In this document: piece by piece, positions 21,910 to 32,280 of the stretch
Layout: the number at the start of each line of letters is the position of its first letter
How positions within the stretch are numbered: the first letter of the stretch is position 1
Source: Alloascoidea africana
Lineage: Eukaryota > Ascomycota > Alloascoideomycetes > Alloascoideales > Alloascoideaceae
Assembly: GCA_030581615.1 (NCBI GenBank)
Contig: JAKTTT010000028.1
Span: forward strand, 62,001 to 126,000
Length of the DNA: 64,000 nucleotides
Direction: 5' to 3'
The notes under the pieces: model-generated
The model's database searches: none
Told to the model about the DNA's origin: nothing
Seen by the model: the letters and a program-made list of their open reading frames with translations, nothing else
Program-made: the position numbers and the translations under genes

Positions 21910-22527
21910 TCATGTAAAGGCCTTGGCAACAACACCATAAAAGCTTTTCCCTTGTAGTTTTGCAATTTTCAATTCTTGTTCTGAAGGAAACCTACTCCCA
22001 TCAGCTCCTGCAAATGTCCCTGCTCCCCAAGGAGATCCACCATGAATTGTATCAAAAGAGCTCAAATCTGCAAACACATCGGCATAACCCAAGGGAACAA
22101 ATATAAGACCGTGGTGGACAAAGTTCGATAGAGAACCAAGAATGGTCTCCTCTTGGCCTCCACCTTGTGTACCACTTGATACAAATACACCAAAATACTT
22201 GTGATGCAACGCACCTTTTGCCCAAAGTCCACCAGTGCTATCCCAAAAACTCTTGAATTGAGCGGTAGGACTTCCAAACTTTGTTGGGAATCCAAAGATG
22301 AAAGCGTCGTACTCGACTAAACTGGATCTAGAAGCGATTTTGTAATCTGGTTTGGGAGGAGCGTTAATCTTTGCCAAAACTTCAGGAGACAATGTCTCTG
22401 GGACCTGTAAAATCTCGACATTTGTTTCGGGAGCTCCTGCTTCTTTTAGTCCTTCCAGAACTGATTCCGCAAGTTTGGCGATGTGCCCATATGTGGAGTA
22501 AATGATAATTGCTATCTTAGGCGCCAT
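21910..22527 (-). CDS. PST2: Flavodoxin-like NAD(P)H quinone reductase (Pst2/WrbA type)
   Basis: The 205-residue single-exon protein has the WrbA/Pst2 fold. Residues 5-16 (IAIIIYSTYGHI) form the FMN phosphate loop. FGFPTKFGSPTAQFKSFWD and SSGTQGGGQEETILGSL are the two other flavin-binding signatures, and GSPWGAGTFAGADGSRFPSE closes the domain. Pst2, Rfs1 and Ycp4 reside at eisosome-associated plasma membrane in baker's yeast and limit quinone redox stress. Which of the three paralogues this equals cannot be decided. The upstream 750 bp has several GATAAT-like and AT-rich elements but no clear stress motif that I would assert. Confidence 0.88.
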   Translation of the reverse strand: MAPKIAIIIYSTYGHIAKLAESVLEGLKEAGAPETNVEILQVPETLSPEVLAKINAPPKPDYKIASRSSLVEYDAFIFGFPTKFGSPTAQFKSFWDSTGGLWAKGALHHKYFGVFVSSGTQGGGQEETILGSLSNFVHHGLIFVPLGYADVFADLSSFDTIHGGSPWGAGTFAGADGSRFPSEQELKIAKLQGKSFYGVVAKAFT

Positions 22528-23280
22528 TGTTGTTTCAAAAAAGGACTAGTTAATTGTCAAAACTTGTTCAATCTGGTTCAGAGGAATTGAGGAAGATGAA
22601 GGACTTGAGGATAGAACTTGGTCAAAACTGTGGGATTTGGATTCATTTATACTTGTAATGAATAGTTAATCTTTCCCTTTGTTTTTCCCCTTTAATGGTC
22701 TTTGCCACAAATTAATTAAAAACATTCTTCATTTAAGCAATCATAACGGCGGTGATAATCACGGATAATAATAATCCGTTCTTTATTCCCTCTAATTGAC
22801 TCTTCTTCCTTCATCTCATCATATAGACCCTGTTTAATGTTGGGTTCACCCAATGCTTTTAGAATAACAATCTTAAATGTTCGAAAAGCTGAAGGTTTAT
22901 TTACAAGTTCATAAATTTTACAATTTCACACGGTAAGTGATCATATAATGGGGGCATGATGAATTGATACTTTTCTGTTCTATTTACAGAAACAGGAACC
23001 TTTAAACTTTCCTTTTGTTGACGATAGGGTAAAAAGAGTAAGGAAAAACCATAACTCTGATGTTAATACAACAAATTTCCTTTTTTTGCTGAGATGATAA
23101 TCATTAATTTAAATGTATAGCAAAGTCGCATTTAATCGTGCCTTTAATCCAATGACAGTGCTAATTGAGAAGATGGAACAATCTGAAATTCCGGTCTATT
23201 GGATATCCATCATTTAGAGTCCTCTAAAGTCCGTTCCATTGACGATCATTGAAACCCTTGACCCATCTAAAAAGAGTTTA
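22528..23280. other. Intergenic region, Pst2-like promoter
   Basis: AT-rich sequence lies between the Pst2-like start and the IRC19 stop (both minus). I see no coding potential on either strand. Confidence 0.45.
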
Positions 23281-23880
23281 TCATAACCTAAGACCCATTG
23301 TCTCATTAAATCGAATTAAAGCAACTTCGTAGTCTCGATATCCCAATTGTGCTTTCAAAGGTGGAGTAAGCGGTTTCGAAGAAGCTTCCTTCCCTTTGGA
23401 TTTCAACATTTCTCTTTGAGTGTTCATCCGTTGTAAATGTTTTTCCAACTCGGGGATATACTTGTAATTGGATAAATTGATCTTATTTTTCCTGAATAGT
23501 TGTAGTTTATTCCATTCACAGAGTAATAGATTGTGGACTATGAGACGCTCTCTAGTGGGTCTTGGGGCACGTTTACGCGAGCTTGTACTTGTGCTTCCAT
23601 TCGAAGAGGCCTGAACTACCATTGTGGCCATTTCTAGAAAATTGACTGTGTTCTCAGAAGCTAGCATATCTTCCTCCATGGTGGCTGTATGAAACGAAGA
23701 AGATTGTAAGACTGTTTTTCTTCTTTCATGGTAATCCTCTCTGAACCTCTGTCTGACTAGATCTTGGTACATTAGCTCCTGGACATAGGTCTTTGCAATC
23801 TTCCGCCGTAACCTGAAGCACCTGCGAAACAGACTGAGACAGAAGGATTGTGGGAGTTTGTGATTCGTTCGGGTGCTCAT
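23281..23880 (-). CDS. IRC19: Irc19/Rrg4-like mitochondrial protein
   Basis: The 199-residue intronless protein resembles yeast Irc19 (Rrg4), a small protein needed for respiratory growth and for keeping mitochondrial DNA. Its N-terminal segment LSLFRRCFRLRRKIAKTYVQ resembles the LYR-type start of that family. A YQDLVRQRFREDYHERRK block follows, and the protein ends in DYEVALIRFNETMGLRL; the FNETMGLRL end is the best family mark. The middle is Ser-rich and basic. Identification rests on recall of the C-terminal motif and general layout, so an alternative LYR-like protein is possible. Its start is divergent to the next gene, 48 bp away. Confidence 0.65.
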   Translation of the reverse strand: MSTRTNHKLPQSFCLSLFRRCFRLRRKIAKTYVQELMYQDLVRQRFREDYHERRKTVLQSSSFHTATMEEDMLASENTVNFLEMATMVVQASSNGSTSTSSRKRAPRPTRERLIVHNLLLCEWNKLQLFRKNKINLSNYKYIPELEKHLQRMNTQREMLKSKGKEASSKPLTPPLKAQLGYRDYEVALIRFNETMGLRL

Positions 23881-23928
23881 CGCGGATTCTGCCTGTGGTG
23901 AAGCATCACGTTGACAGTGTCATTTTTT

Positions 23929-25455
23929 ATGTTGTCTGTTCCCTTCACCCACAACTATTCACCAGTCAACATGACGAGTCTAGTGTTTGATCCCTTGCGA
24001 GTACAAAATGAGGAACTGAACTTGACTGCCCAGTGTTCTTGTCTACTTCGATCGCAATCTAAAGACCAGTCTCCCATTCGGCCGCTAGCCTTTGAGTCTC
24101 TATCTATTCTGCCCCAACTTCCATGCTTGGCAGTGAGTTCCAAGCCTTTGTCAAAATGGCCGTGTTCAATCAAGTTGACCATACCAATGTATAGATTCAA
24201 GTTTCTGTGAATCTTGGAAACATTTGTGTTAGAAAACCTCGATTTTTGGTTGAAACGATTGCTAGGTCGCTACAAGCTGGAATAGTGAGTTTGCCTCTCA
24301 TTCTATGCATTAAAAGACATGTTGCTCAAGTTTACGTAGTTTTGGAAAGATTTGAAATATGAAACAGAGCTGGAAATATTTCAGAATTCAGGAAAGGAGT
24401 TTACTTTCAGAGGTAAGAAACGTTCTGCAAATCTGTTGAGAAACAAGTTGGCTAACCATCAAAGCCTATTTTACTCAATTTCACAGTTAACTTGACCTGC
24501 CTCTGTTTCAGCGATGCCAAACTAGGACTGTTTTTTATGAACACAGATAGCAATAAACGTGGAGATAACAAGAGCTTGGAAAAGACTAGAGTTTTGTTTC
24601 TTGATTGCATCTCTCTTTCTCTTGTGTTTGAACAGCCTACAAATTCCGAACCAGTTTCGAAAAATGACAATGAGAAAGAAATGCAAATTGCTACTCAAAT
24701 GGCTCAGCTACTCAATTTTGTTTGGTCATCTTTAACATTGAACAGATTAGAACAGCTAATGCCTTTGGTTTTCTGCTACGAGTCCAGAAAGGTATGTTCA
24801 CTTTAACACAATATCTTTTGGCACATACTTATGAGGAAGCAGCGGTTCAAAGAATCATACCCGTACATTTCTAGTTTGTCTGCTGTGTTACAAAACTATG
24901 ACAAAACAGATTTAAATGATACTCCATTGGTATGATTTATTCATCTTCATTTACTCAACGAGAGATATCCCACTGAACGTTTAATAAATATACCAGAACA
25001 AAACTTTTCAACTGCTAGAGAATCTAAACGCGGTTTCAAAATCTCATTTCACTACTTTTGTGGAGTTGAAAAACCTCTGCGGACACAAAAGGCGATTGAG
25101 ATACCATGTAGATAGACATAGAGAATTGGAGAAACAGCGTCAATCTGAATCAAATATAGGGGATCCTGATTTGAAGCCCTCTGCTAAACAATTGAAACCA
25201 AGCATGAAAAAATTCGCCAATATGGGTTCATTCTTTAATCTGGAAACGATTAAAAATGAGTATTTGAATTCAAGAGTACCTTCATTACCCCTGGCAAAGA
25301 CTTCTTTGCTTTGTAACGGGAATGAAGCGTTAAAGACCGAAGAGGACGAGGAAGGCATAATAACCACAAGCTCTTTGGGATTTGATACCGTGGTTCATCA
25401 GAATATGAGTGATGACCTATTTTTCACCACATCTAGCGATCAGATACTTGTCTGA
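23929..25455 (+). CDS. Unidentified six-exon gene
   Basis: Six exons (23929-24188, 24233-24284, 24340-24412, 24487-24791, 24843-24929, 24997-25455) give an uninterrupted frame of 411 residues. ATG 23971 is an alternative start. I do not recognise the protein. It has an alternating hydrophobic core region (CSIKLTIPI, FTFRVNLTCLCFSDAKLGLF, LLNFVWSSLTLNRLEQLMPL) that could be a folded beta-rich domain, and a basic helical part (LKNLCGHKRRLRYHVDRHRE). The C-terminal third is polar with an acidic patch. Intron 1 would be only 44 nt, shorter than any other intron here. It is the joint I trust least, although it restores the frame where the stronger GTGAGT donor at 24133 does not. Confidence 0.6.
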
Positions 25456-25497
25456 TGCCTAGATGCGTTCACTATGTTTTATATAAGAAAATGCCAA

Positions 25498-26037
25498 TTA
25501 TGCTCCTTTTAGCTTGTACTTTAGACTCTCCAGTTTTTGAATTTCGTCGTCAGATTCATCCATCCATTTCGTAATTACTATTGCAACAATCGACGATATG
25601 AAAGGTAAACACCAGATATAATCGTATCCAAACCATGGATATTGCTTGATATATTGCCAAATCCCTATACAAATTGCAAATGCCAGATTCCACCGTCTTA
25701 GTGTAAAGAGGCTCTGGGTACGCAATATTCCTAGACCAGGCACGCTTTCCCTATGGTAATAGACGGTGCAGCTTGACATTATGATTGAGATCAAAGAGAA
25801 CAGGCTGGCAACTGAATTTGACCTGCAATAAGGGAGTAAGATGAAAGCTGGGGTTGGCGCCAAAAAGACGGTGACAAAAGAGGTTTTGAAGAACTCGTTG
25901 CTCTCGTCGTTTGAAGCCTGGAAAGAAGACAACAACCGCTCCTGCTCTTGTTCATCCAGCGCAATGTCGGTGTCTTCATCGAGATCAGAGTCCTGTGGCG
26001 GGAGCAGTTTGCGAGTGGCCCTCCTTAGCCGTGACAT
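25498..26037 (-). CDS. Small membrane protein, uncharacterised
   Basis: The 179-residue protein has an acidic cytosolic N-terminus (PQDSDLDEDTDIALDEQEQE) with the recurrent fungal motif EQERLLSSFQASND. At least four hydrophobic segments follow: FVTVFLAPTPAFILLPY, SVASLFSLISIIM, WNLAFAICIGIWQYI and YIWCLPFISSIVAIVI. The protein ends in a charged KLESLKYKLKGA tail. Proteins of this build, with an EEQEELIxxL segment before the first helix, are common uncharacterised ER-type proteins in ascomycetes. The frame is open further upstream but has no ATG before 26037. That start leaves 81 bp to the divergent hydrolase gene. It is convergent with the six-exon gene, with 42 bp between the stops. Confidence 0.75.
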   Translation of the reverse strand: MSRLRRATRKLLPPQDSDLDEDTDIALDEQEQERLLSSFQASNDESNEFFKTSFVTVFLAPTPAFILLPYCRSNSVASLFSLISIIMSSCTVYYHRESVPGLGILRTQSLFTLRRWNLAFAICIGIWQYIKQYPWFGYDYIWCLPFISSIVAIVITKWMDESDDEIQKLESLKYKLKGA

Positions 26038-26118
26038 GTTGATGCTGAGTGGTGAAGGGAGTTCTGTCCCAGAGTTGTTTTCTACCTTCCATTTTCTCCC
26101 ATCGGCTTTGGTACCGGC

Positions 26119-27336
26119 ATGTTCAGGCTCAGACTTAACACTCTGCAAAGCTTCACCAGAGGAGCCAAGAATGGAGTGATAATACCGATAAGAGATTTAC
26201 ATACACACGATCATGGCCGCCCTCATTCCCTAAAGCTATCCTTTGACGAGTACAAAGCCGGAAAGAACGAGAATACAGAGGTTCTTGTGATGCTACATGG
26301 CTTCCTTGGTTCGAAACAAAATTACAAATCCCTCGGAAAGTAAGAATAGTCCTGTAAAACCCAAAAGGAAGTGAAGCAAGTTCTCACACTAAATTCTCTT
26401 GGCAAACAAAAGACTGTTTGCACAAAAGCTAGGACTCCATGTTGTTGCCTTGGATCTCCGAAACCACGGCTCTTCTCCACATGCTACTCCTCATGACTAT
26501 TTATCAATGACAGAAGACCTGGCGCATTTTCTTAGGTCCAAGCAGTTCTCAGAAAAGGCAATTGTCCTGGGTCATTCTATGGGTTCTAAAGTAGCAATGG
26601 GTCTGGCTCTGCTGTATCCTGAGCTCGTGTCGAAAGTTATCAGCGTTGATAATGCGCCTATAGTAAAAGCAATTGGTCCCCAATTTTATAAGGATGTGGA
26701 CGCTATGCTCCACGTTGATAGTTCAACGTTGAAAAGTTCAGACCCTAAGCTTTTGGAAAAGGCAATGAGAATTATGGAGCCTTATGAAAAGGTAACATTA
26801 GAGAGAAATTGGATTATCATGGATATTTGGACTAATATTTTTATCAGGACCGAGCTGTCCGATTATTTCTTCTTTCAAATCTTCTCCGTAACCCACCTAA
26901 AGCATCTCTTGCTCATCAACAGCATCACTCAATAAATCCGAGTCAATCCCATTTCCGGATCCCGTTGCCTTTACTTAAGGCTTCCCTATCTAAAATGGGG
27001 GATTTTCCTTTTACTAGAGCTCCTGCGTTTAATGGAGATGCCCTATTCATAAAGGCAAAAAATTCAGATTTGTATGTTTATTGTCGTTCTCTGGAGAGAA
27101 ACACTACTCACAGCGTTTTTGTACAAATAGTATACCTGAAACTTCTTATGGAGAGATAAAGCGTTACTTTCCAAAAGCGGAGATTCAAGTTTTTGACACT
27201 GGTCACTGGGGTAAGTTTTCTGGTGTGGAAATTAATGAGACTGGTATTGAAATCTAACACTACTTCATGTCAAGTAATCACGGAGAAGACTCAAGAGTTT
27301 ATCAAATCTGTGACGGCATTCATCCAAGGATCTTAG
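26119..27336 (+). CDS. IMO32: Mitochondrial alpha/beta hydrolase (ABHD11/Imo32 type)
   Basis: Five exons (26119-26339, 26413-26791, 26848-27071, 27131-27210, 27275-27336) encode 321 residues. The N-terminus FRLRLNTLQSFTRGAKNG is a likely mitochondrial presequence. VLVMLHGFLGSKQNYKSLGK contains the oxyanion HG, and VVALDLRNHGSSPHATPHDY is the family mark of ABHD11/Imo32. VLGHSMGSK supplies the nucleophile, about Ser129. SDFIPETSYGEIKRYFPKAE follows, and the catalytic His is in DTGHW near residue 300. The exon 4 acceptor was taken at 27130 (AAATAG), since the upstream CAG at 27112 breaks the frame. Related proteins act on esters or protect lipoylated dehydrogenases; substrate here is not inferred. 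Confidence 0.88.
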
Positions 27337-27789
27337 CCCTAAAAGATGCATGTATCCTATATGTGAAGCTTATCATCTAAATATGTAAGAGGATCTTAAC
27401 CATGTATATAGATCTAGATTAATATAGAGTGAATTTCAAGTGGGCAAAGCAAAGCACTACTATCAAATTACAGGTCAGAAAGATCCATCAAGAGTTATAA
27501 AAATAATTCATTTATTAAAAAACAAAATAAGAAAAAAGAAAACACTATCTAAATTTAGTCCTTGTTTTTCATATGAATGCGATATTGACGTGTTGCAGAG
27601 CTTCTAAAAAAGATTAGTTTCTTTACACCTCCCAAGCTTCTACTCTTTTCTTATTTTTTTTAATTTTTTTCTTTTATTTTCTTAATTGGACTCTAAAAAT
27701 GAATTAAAAAAAATATGAATGAATCGATCGATTGATCGAAAGAGGCTAAATCGGTAAAGAATCTTTTAATTCAATGAACTGTGGTAAAC
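27337..27789. other. Convergent intergenic region between IMO32 and MSB2
   Basis: Strongly AT-rich sequence with long A and T runs, typical of 3' UTRs and terminators on both strands. No gene is visible. Confidence 0.45.
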
Positions 27790-30090
27790 CTAGACCCATC
27801 CCAGAGAGTTCTCATATCTAACCGGCCCAGAAATGCTGTATTCACCAGAAGCAGACTGTGGAGACCTGTTTGTGTTGGCATTTGAAATGGACTGGGCTCT
27901 GGAAGTGTGAATCGAGTAAGAATAATCGGATGCCCCCATTGTTCTTGGGCTTCTTTCAGCTTCAGTCATCATCGAAATAGGATATCGTGAATTGGCCTGT
28001 AATGAACTTTCATCTGCATGATCTCCATTGCTATCTCCAGATAATTGTAAAGTGTTATTAGCCTCTCGCTTCTTTCGATATTGTTTAATCGCAAAGTACA
28101 CCATAGAGACATAAGCAACACCTCCAACAACAGATCCAACTGCAACACTAATCACCTTCGAACTTGACGCTCCGGTATTGATTGGCTGATCGCTACTTCC
28201 ATTACTCTCGACTGGACTTTCTTCATTTCCTGAAAAGCTTGTTAGAGTTGGAGCTTTGTTGTCGGATGAAGAGCTAGATGACCCTGGAACTGAAGAGCCC
28301 TCCAGAATTCCAAGAAGAGGGATTCGGGGGTCGATAAGATTTGCAATGGTGCTCTCTAAGGAAGAGGGGTTCTTGTATAACAAACTAGACGAGTTGCTGA
28401 TATCTCTGTTCAACAGAGCAACGAATTTGGTTGGGTAATAAACTGAAGCCAAGGATATGATATAGTCTAAAGATGGCGATTTATAAGGAGAAATGTCTCT
28501 AATCGCAATGGAACTACTGTCAAGCCCATAAGGATATCCGACCGCACCCGGCAAGTATTGAAATAGCTGTGCCACGGTCAAAGGATGAGAGGCGACAAAG
28601 TAGTAGTTCAACTCCGCAGTGAATCCGATACTGATCAAGGTTGATCCCTCAGGTTTTGAAATCGCTTCTCCCTGAGTAATCAACCTCGGAACGCTTGTGG
28701 ATGTTGGTTTAGGCGCTGCCTCTGTTTGAATGATAAGACTGGTTGGTAGCCAATCGCTTGGATTGGGTTGGGTAGTAGTGGTTGTAGGAACCGGAGAAGA
28801 AGATGCTACAGCGCTTGATGCTTCACTGAAACTTGGGACAGTTTTGGTTTCCTCAAGCGCTGAGGATGAGGGTGATGGTTGAGATGTGGTTGATGGTTGA
28901 GATGGAGAAGCTGAATCTGAATCAGAAACGAATGATGATAGCGAGGTAGACTGCACAACTTCTTCCGATGTGGAAGAGATCACTTCTTGACTTGTAGATG
29001 AGCTCTCATTAGACACTGTTTGCAAACTAGTAAGGGAGATAGAAGTCGGCACAGGAACTTCTGAGGTAGAAGTGAGATTTTGAGAAGTGCTACTGTCGCT
29101 TGTAGATAAAGAGTCGGTGAACACAGTTGAGGAATCAGAAGTGATATTATCGGTAGTGCTCAAAAACGTGGGGCTGACAGTGTCCGAAGTCAAAGTTGTA
29201 AAGTCTGAAGTTGAGCTGGAAGTCGTCCCTTCTTCCGACGTTGATGAAGATGTTGAGATGGAAGTCGAGCTCAAAGCTGTAGAAGCCGTCCCTTCTTCTA
29301 ACGTTGATGAAGATGTTGAGATGGAAGTCGAGCTCAAAGTTGTAGAAGTCGTCCCTTCTTCCGATGTCGATGAAGATGTTGAGATGGAAGTCGAACTCAA
29401 AGATGTAGAAGTCGTAGGGGTATCTGTTGTTAGCGAGGAGCTGTCATAGGAAGAAGTCAAAACAGGGATTGTTGTAGTTGGTTCCAACAAGGTTGAGAGT
29501 AAAGATTCAAGAGAGCTCGTAGGGACCGTGGCCAAAGAGGTATCTGAACCCACAACTAACGAGAGCGTGGAAAAAGGGTGAACAGAGAGGCCAAAAGGAA
29601 GAGATATTTGGGAGGGTTCTAGACCAGTGGATGTAGTCTTTGCTGAAGAGCCGGTCTTTGTCGCACCTGTGTCGCTACTAACAATGTCGGAGGAAGACGG
29701 CGAGGTCGGTTTTTGAGAGGTAGTAGAGCCTGAATCCGTTTTAAACGGATCGCTGGTGATTTGCCCTAACAAATCTGACTGAAGAGAGTGAAGGATAGCA
29801 GTAAAGTCCAATGGATCGCCCAGTGAAGGAGACGCATCACTCAAAGAGTTTCTAGTCGTGGTTGCATTTTGGTAGTTCACGTCGCTCTTATCTTCGTCTT
29901 TTTTGTTATCATAGCGGAATCCAAATCCTCCATCTCTAACCTTGAGGTTTCGGGAGAGTTGTTTAATCTCATTCAGTCGCTTTGAAATGTCCACACCGGA
30001 TATTCCGCCAAAGGGAAGAGCAGAAGTCGACTCAGCGAGCAGTGTAACTACAAAAAGGAGGGAGCCTCCGATTCTCAAAGGCGCCACCAT
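27790..30090 (-). CDS. MSB2: Signalling mucin Msb2
   Basis: The 766-residue single-pass membrane protein starts with a signal peptide (VAPLRIGGSLLFVVTLLAES). A very long Ser/Thr-rich mucin domain (about residues 70-500) includes three tandem 21-residue repeats. A folded extracellular block related to the Msb2/Hkr1 homology domain follows (about 510-640: STLISIGFTAELNYYFVASH, LFQYLPGAVGYPYGLD, VYYPTKFVALLNRDIS, NLIDPRIPLLG). A membrane span comes next (VISVAVGSVVGGVAYVSMVY), then a cytosolic tail of about 80 residues starting KQYRKKREANN. Msb2 senses surface stress and feeds the Cdc42-Ste20 filamentous-growth and HOG pathways. The gene is intronless. Hkr1 is the main alternative, but the protein is too short for it. 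Confidence 0.85.
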   Translation of the reverse strand: MVAPLRIGGSLLFVVTLLAESTSALPFGGISGVDISKRLNEIKQLSRNLKVRDGGFGFRYDNKKDEDKSDVNYQNATTTRNSLSDASPSLGDPLDFTAILHSLQSDLLGQITSDPFKTDSGSTTSQKPTSPSSSDIVSSDTGATKTGSSAKTTSTGLEPSQISLPFGLSVHPFSTLSLVVGSDTSLATVPTSSLESLLSTLLEPTTTIPVLTSSYDSSSLTTDTPTTSTSLSSTSISTSSSTSEEGTTSTTLSSTSISTSSSTLEEGTASTALSSTSISTSSSTSEEGTTSSSTSDFTTLTSDTVSPTFLSTTDNITSDSSTVFTDSLSTSDSSTSQNLTSTSEVPVPTSISLTSLQTVSNESSSTSQEVISSTSEEVVQSTSLSSFVSDSDSASPSQPSTTSQPSPSSSALEETKTVPSFSEASSAVASSSPVPTTTTTQPNPSDWLPTSLIIQTEAAPKPTSTSVPRLITQGEAISKPEGSTLISIGFTAELNYYFVASHPLTVAQLFQYLPGAVGYPYGLDSSSIAIRDISPYKSPSLDYIISLASVYYPTKFVALLNRDISNSSSLLYKNPSSLESTIANLIDPRIPLLGILEGSSVPGSSSSSSDNKAPTLTSFSGNEESPVESNGSSDQPINTGASSSKVISVAVGSVVGGVAYVSMVYFAIKQYRKKREANNTLQLSGDSNGDHADESSLQANSRYPISMMTEAERSPRTMGASDYSYSIHTSRAQSISNANTNRSPQSASGEYSISGPVRYENSLGWV
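29222..29411 (-). repeat. 63-nt minisatellite in the MSB2 mucin domain
   Basis: Three in-frame copies of a 63-nt unit code for a 21-residue module built around SSTSISTSSSTSEEGT. The copies differ at only a few bases, mostly at the third copy and at one Thr/Ala position. The even length in codons means copy-number change would lengthen or shorten the glycosylated stalk without breaking the frame. Confidence 0.9.
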
Positions 30091-32280
30091 TTTTTGAAGT
30101 TCAACAAGCGAAGGTGGTTTAAGAGCAAAGTATTCGCCTTATTTTCTAGTATCTAATGAGGTCAAACAAAAAAAAAGCCAAAAGATTTAAAGATCCCCTA
30201 TTTTACTGAAGTCAACACGTCAAGAAAAGAGTGAATGCCAAGTGGGTGAGCAAAGAGAGACTTCAGGAAGAAAGGGGTCAATCTAGGGATGGGGGTACAA
30301 GGAGGAAGAAAACAAGTTAGCGGCAACAAATGTTGTGGAAGATGGAGGAGGAGTTTGTTTAGCGAGAGAGGATGATTGACTTTGGTTTAATTTAACACCA
30401 CTCCAATACACGACATGCAGGTTACTGCGCCTCTAAAAGCGAGACGCGCATCTGGAGAGAATGTGTGGCTCAAAGCGGAAAAAATACACTGAGCTCGCCC
30501 AAGCGCGTAGTTACGAGAACACCGAACACATTTACGACCTCCGACTGCTTTAGCGCCCTGGCCAAAACACATGGACGGCTTCTACTGGGAGCAGTTGGAA
30601 AGTTTAGGGTAGTGGAATGTGTATTGGAGGTGCCACAATTAGTATGTCAGGAGCGTATTAGTCCGAGTGCCATATGCACTTGGCACCATCTAAAATATCC
30701 AAGCAAAAAGCCATTAAAGTGGAAGATGGAGAGAATGGGGTTGAAAAAGCACTATTAAAGGGTAGGATGGCTACTGAGTGGTAATGACATCAACGTAGAG
30801 TGGATGAGCTTTGCTGTCCGAAAAATAGTTTTGTACCACGCCCGCTGGAGATACATTCCCGAGCCTCTTTTTTACAGACAGATTGTGTGTTTGAGAAAGG
30901 GCGAAGGAAAAGAGAAAGGAAAATTAGGTTCTATGAGAGTTTGTTTCACAGTCTGGCTAGAAGCCCATTTATCCTCTACCTTCAAAAAAAACATGCACAA
31001 TCAGTCTTGCTATCAATGGCGGTTGAGACCGTTGGAGTTCACATTCATTCGCCAAAAACTTTATAATTTGCAAACAGCTCGTAACGCGCGGGGCCTTGTT
31101 TCTCTTTAATCAATATCACAAGGCAGTATTCGCATTGTTCATGGTCTCGATCGAGATTGAAGAAAAACAAATGGCATTTCACTTTGTACCCCTGAGAGTT
31201 GGAATTGAGATGTCGGATCTACTTGAAATATAGTTTCATAGTTTAAACTGTTGACGGCGGTCTGGGTCGGTCTTGTGGCCCAAAAAGTGCAGCCCTGCTA
31301 TCATATGTACTCTTAAAAGCTTGTTAAAAATGTAACCGATAATTTAAACTAAATTTATCAGTAGCCAACATACTTCAGTTCCCAATACAAGAAAATAGTA
31401 GTAAAAGAAGGACACATGGCGTATACTTGGTATACATTTCATCATCTGTTCCTGCAGTTACTGCACAGGTAATAGAGGAATTGCAGTATCAAGTCAATTA
31501 TGATAAACTCTACTTTCTTGAACCGGTTTTTCCTGTCCATTGTGATGTTTTCCATCCTTGGATGGCGTATCACACAGTAGCGAGAGAAAGACATCAAAGA
31601 TGTAGAAAAGCATAAAACATGACAGTTTGCTCTTTTTTTGGGACATTGTCTCTCTCTTTCTCTCCAGAGCAAGAAGTGAAACATCCTAGTTTTGGATATA
31701 AAACATTTGAAGGCATCTTTACTTGAGTGTTGAACATTCTCAGCATGTAGATACATAATTCACGTTTTGAGGCTTGTTTGTATCTTTCGCTCCGTGAACC
31801 CTACTGCAGAAGATGTGAACTATTTTTAATACAACTGTCAGATTAACAGAAGAACAGTTTTTCACTGCGTTGCCCTACTTGCCCAAGCAGAAAAGCTCTG
31901 CACTTTGAATCATAGTATCATGCTTTACATCTAAGTTAGAAAAAGACATAGCTTGTACTTTTGAAATTGAAAAATCATCGCTGAACATAGCTTTTGCGCA
32001 TTAAGTCTCTGGGAACATGTTTATTGTCGCCAGTTGTGGTCCAATTAGAACGCCTACTTGTTCATTGAAAGCCAACGGACTGGGAAATTTATAAGCATAC
32101 TTGTATTACATCTTGGTCTTAAAAGACAGTTTACTGCCTGAGATAAAGAGTACAAGCTTATAAACACTCCCACTCAAAAGCCCTTTAAGAAGGCAATCAT
32201 GAGAGAAAAAATGATCGGAAAGTACTAGCCCCGAGAGTACCAGTACTTATATAATCTCCTGTATTTAAAATATAATATAA
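30091..32280. other. Gene-poor region upstream of MSB2
   Basis: This stretch begins with the MSB2 promoter (AT-rich to about 30380), then sequence with many short overlapping open frames, none longer than about 100 codons and none recognisable. A long regulatory region is expected for MSB2. Since a Helitron remnant starts directly after it, part of this may be further transposon-derived sequence that has decayed beyond recognition. Confidence 0.4.
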
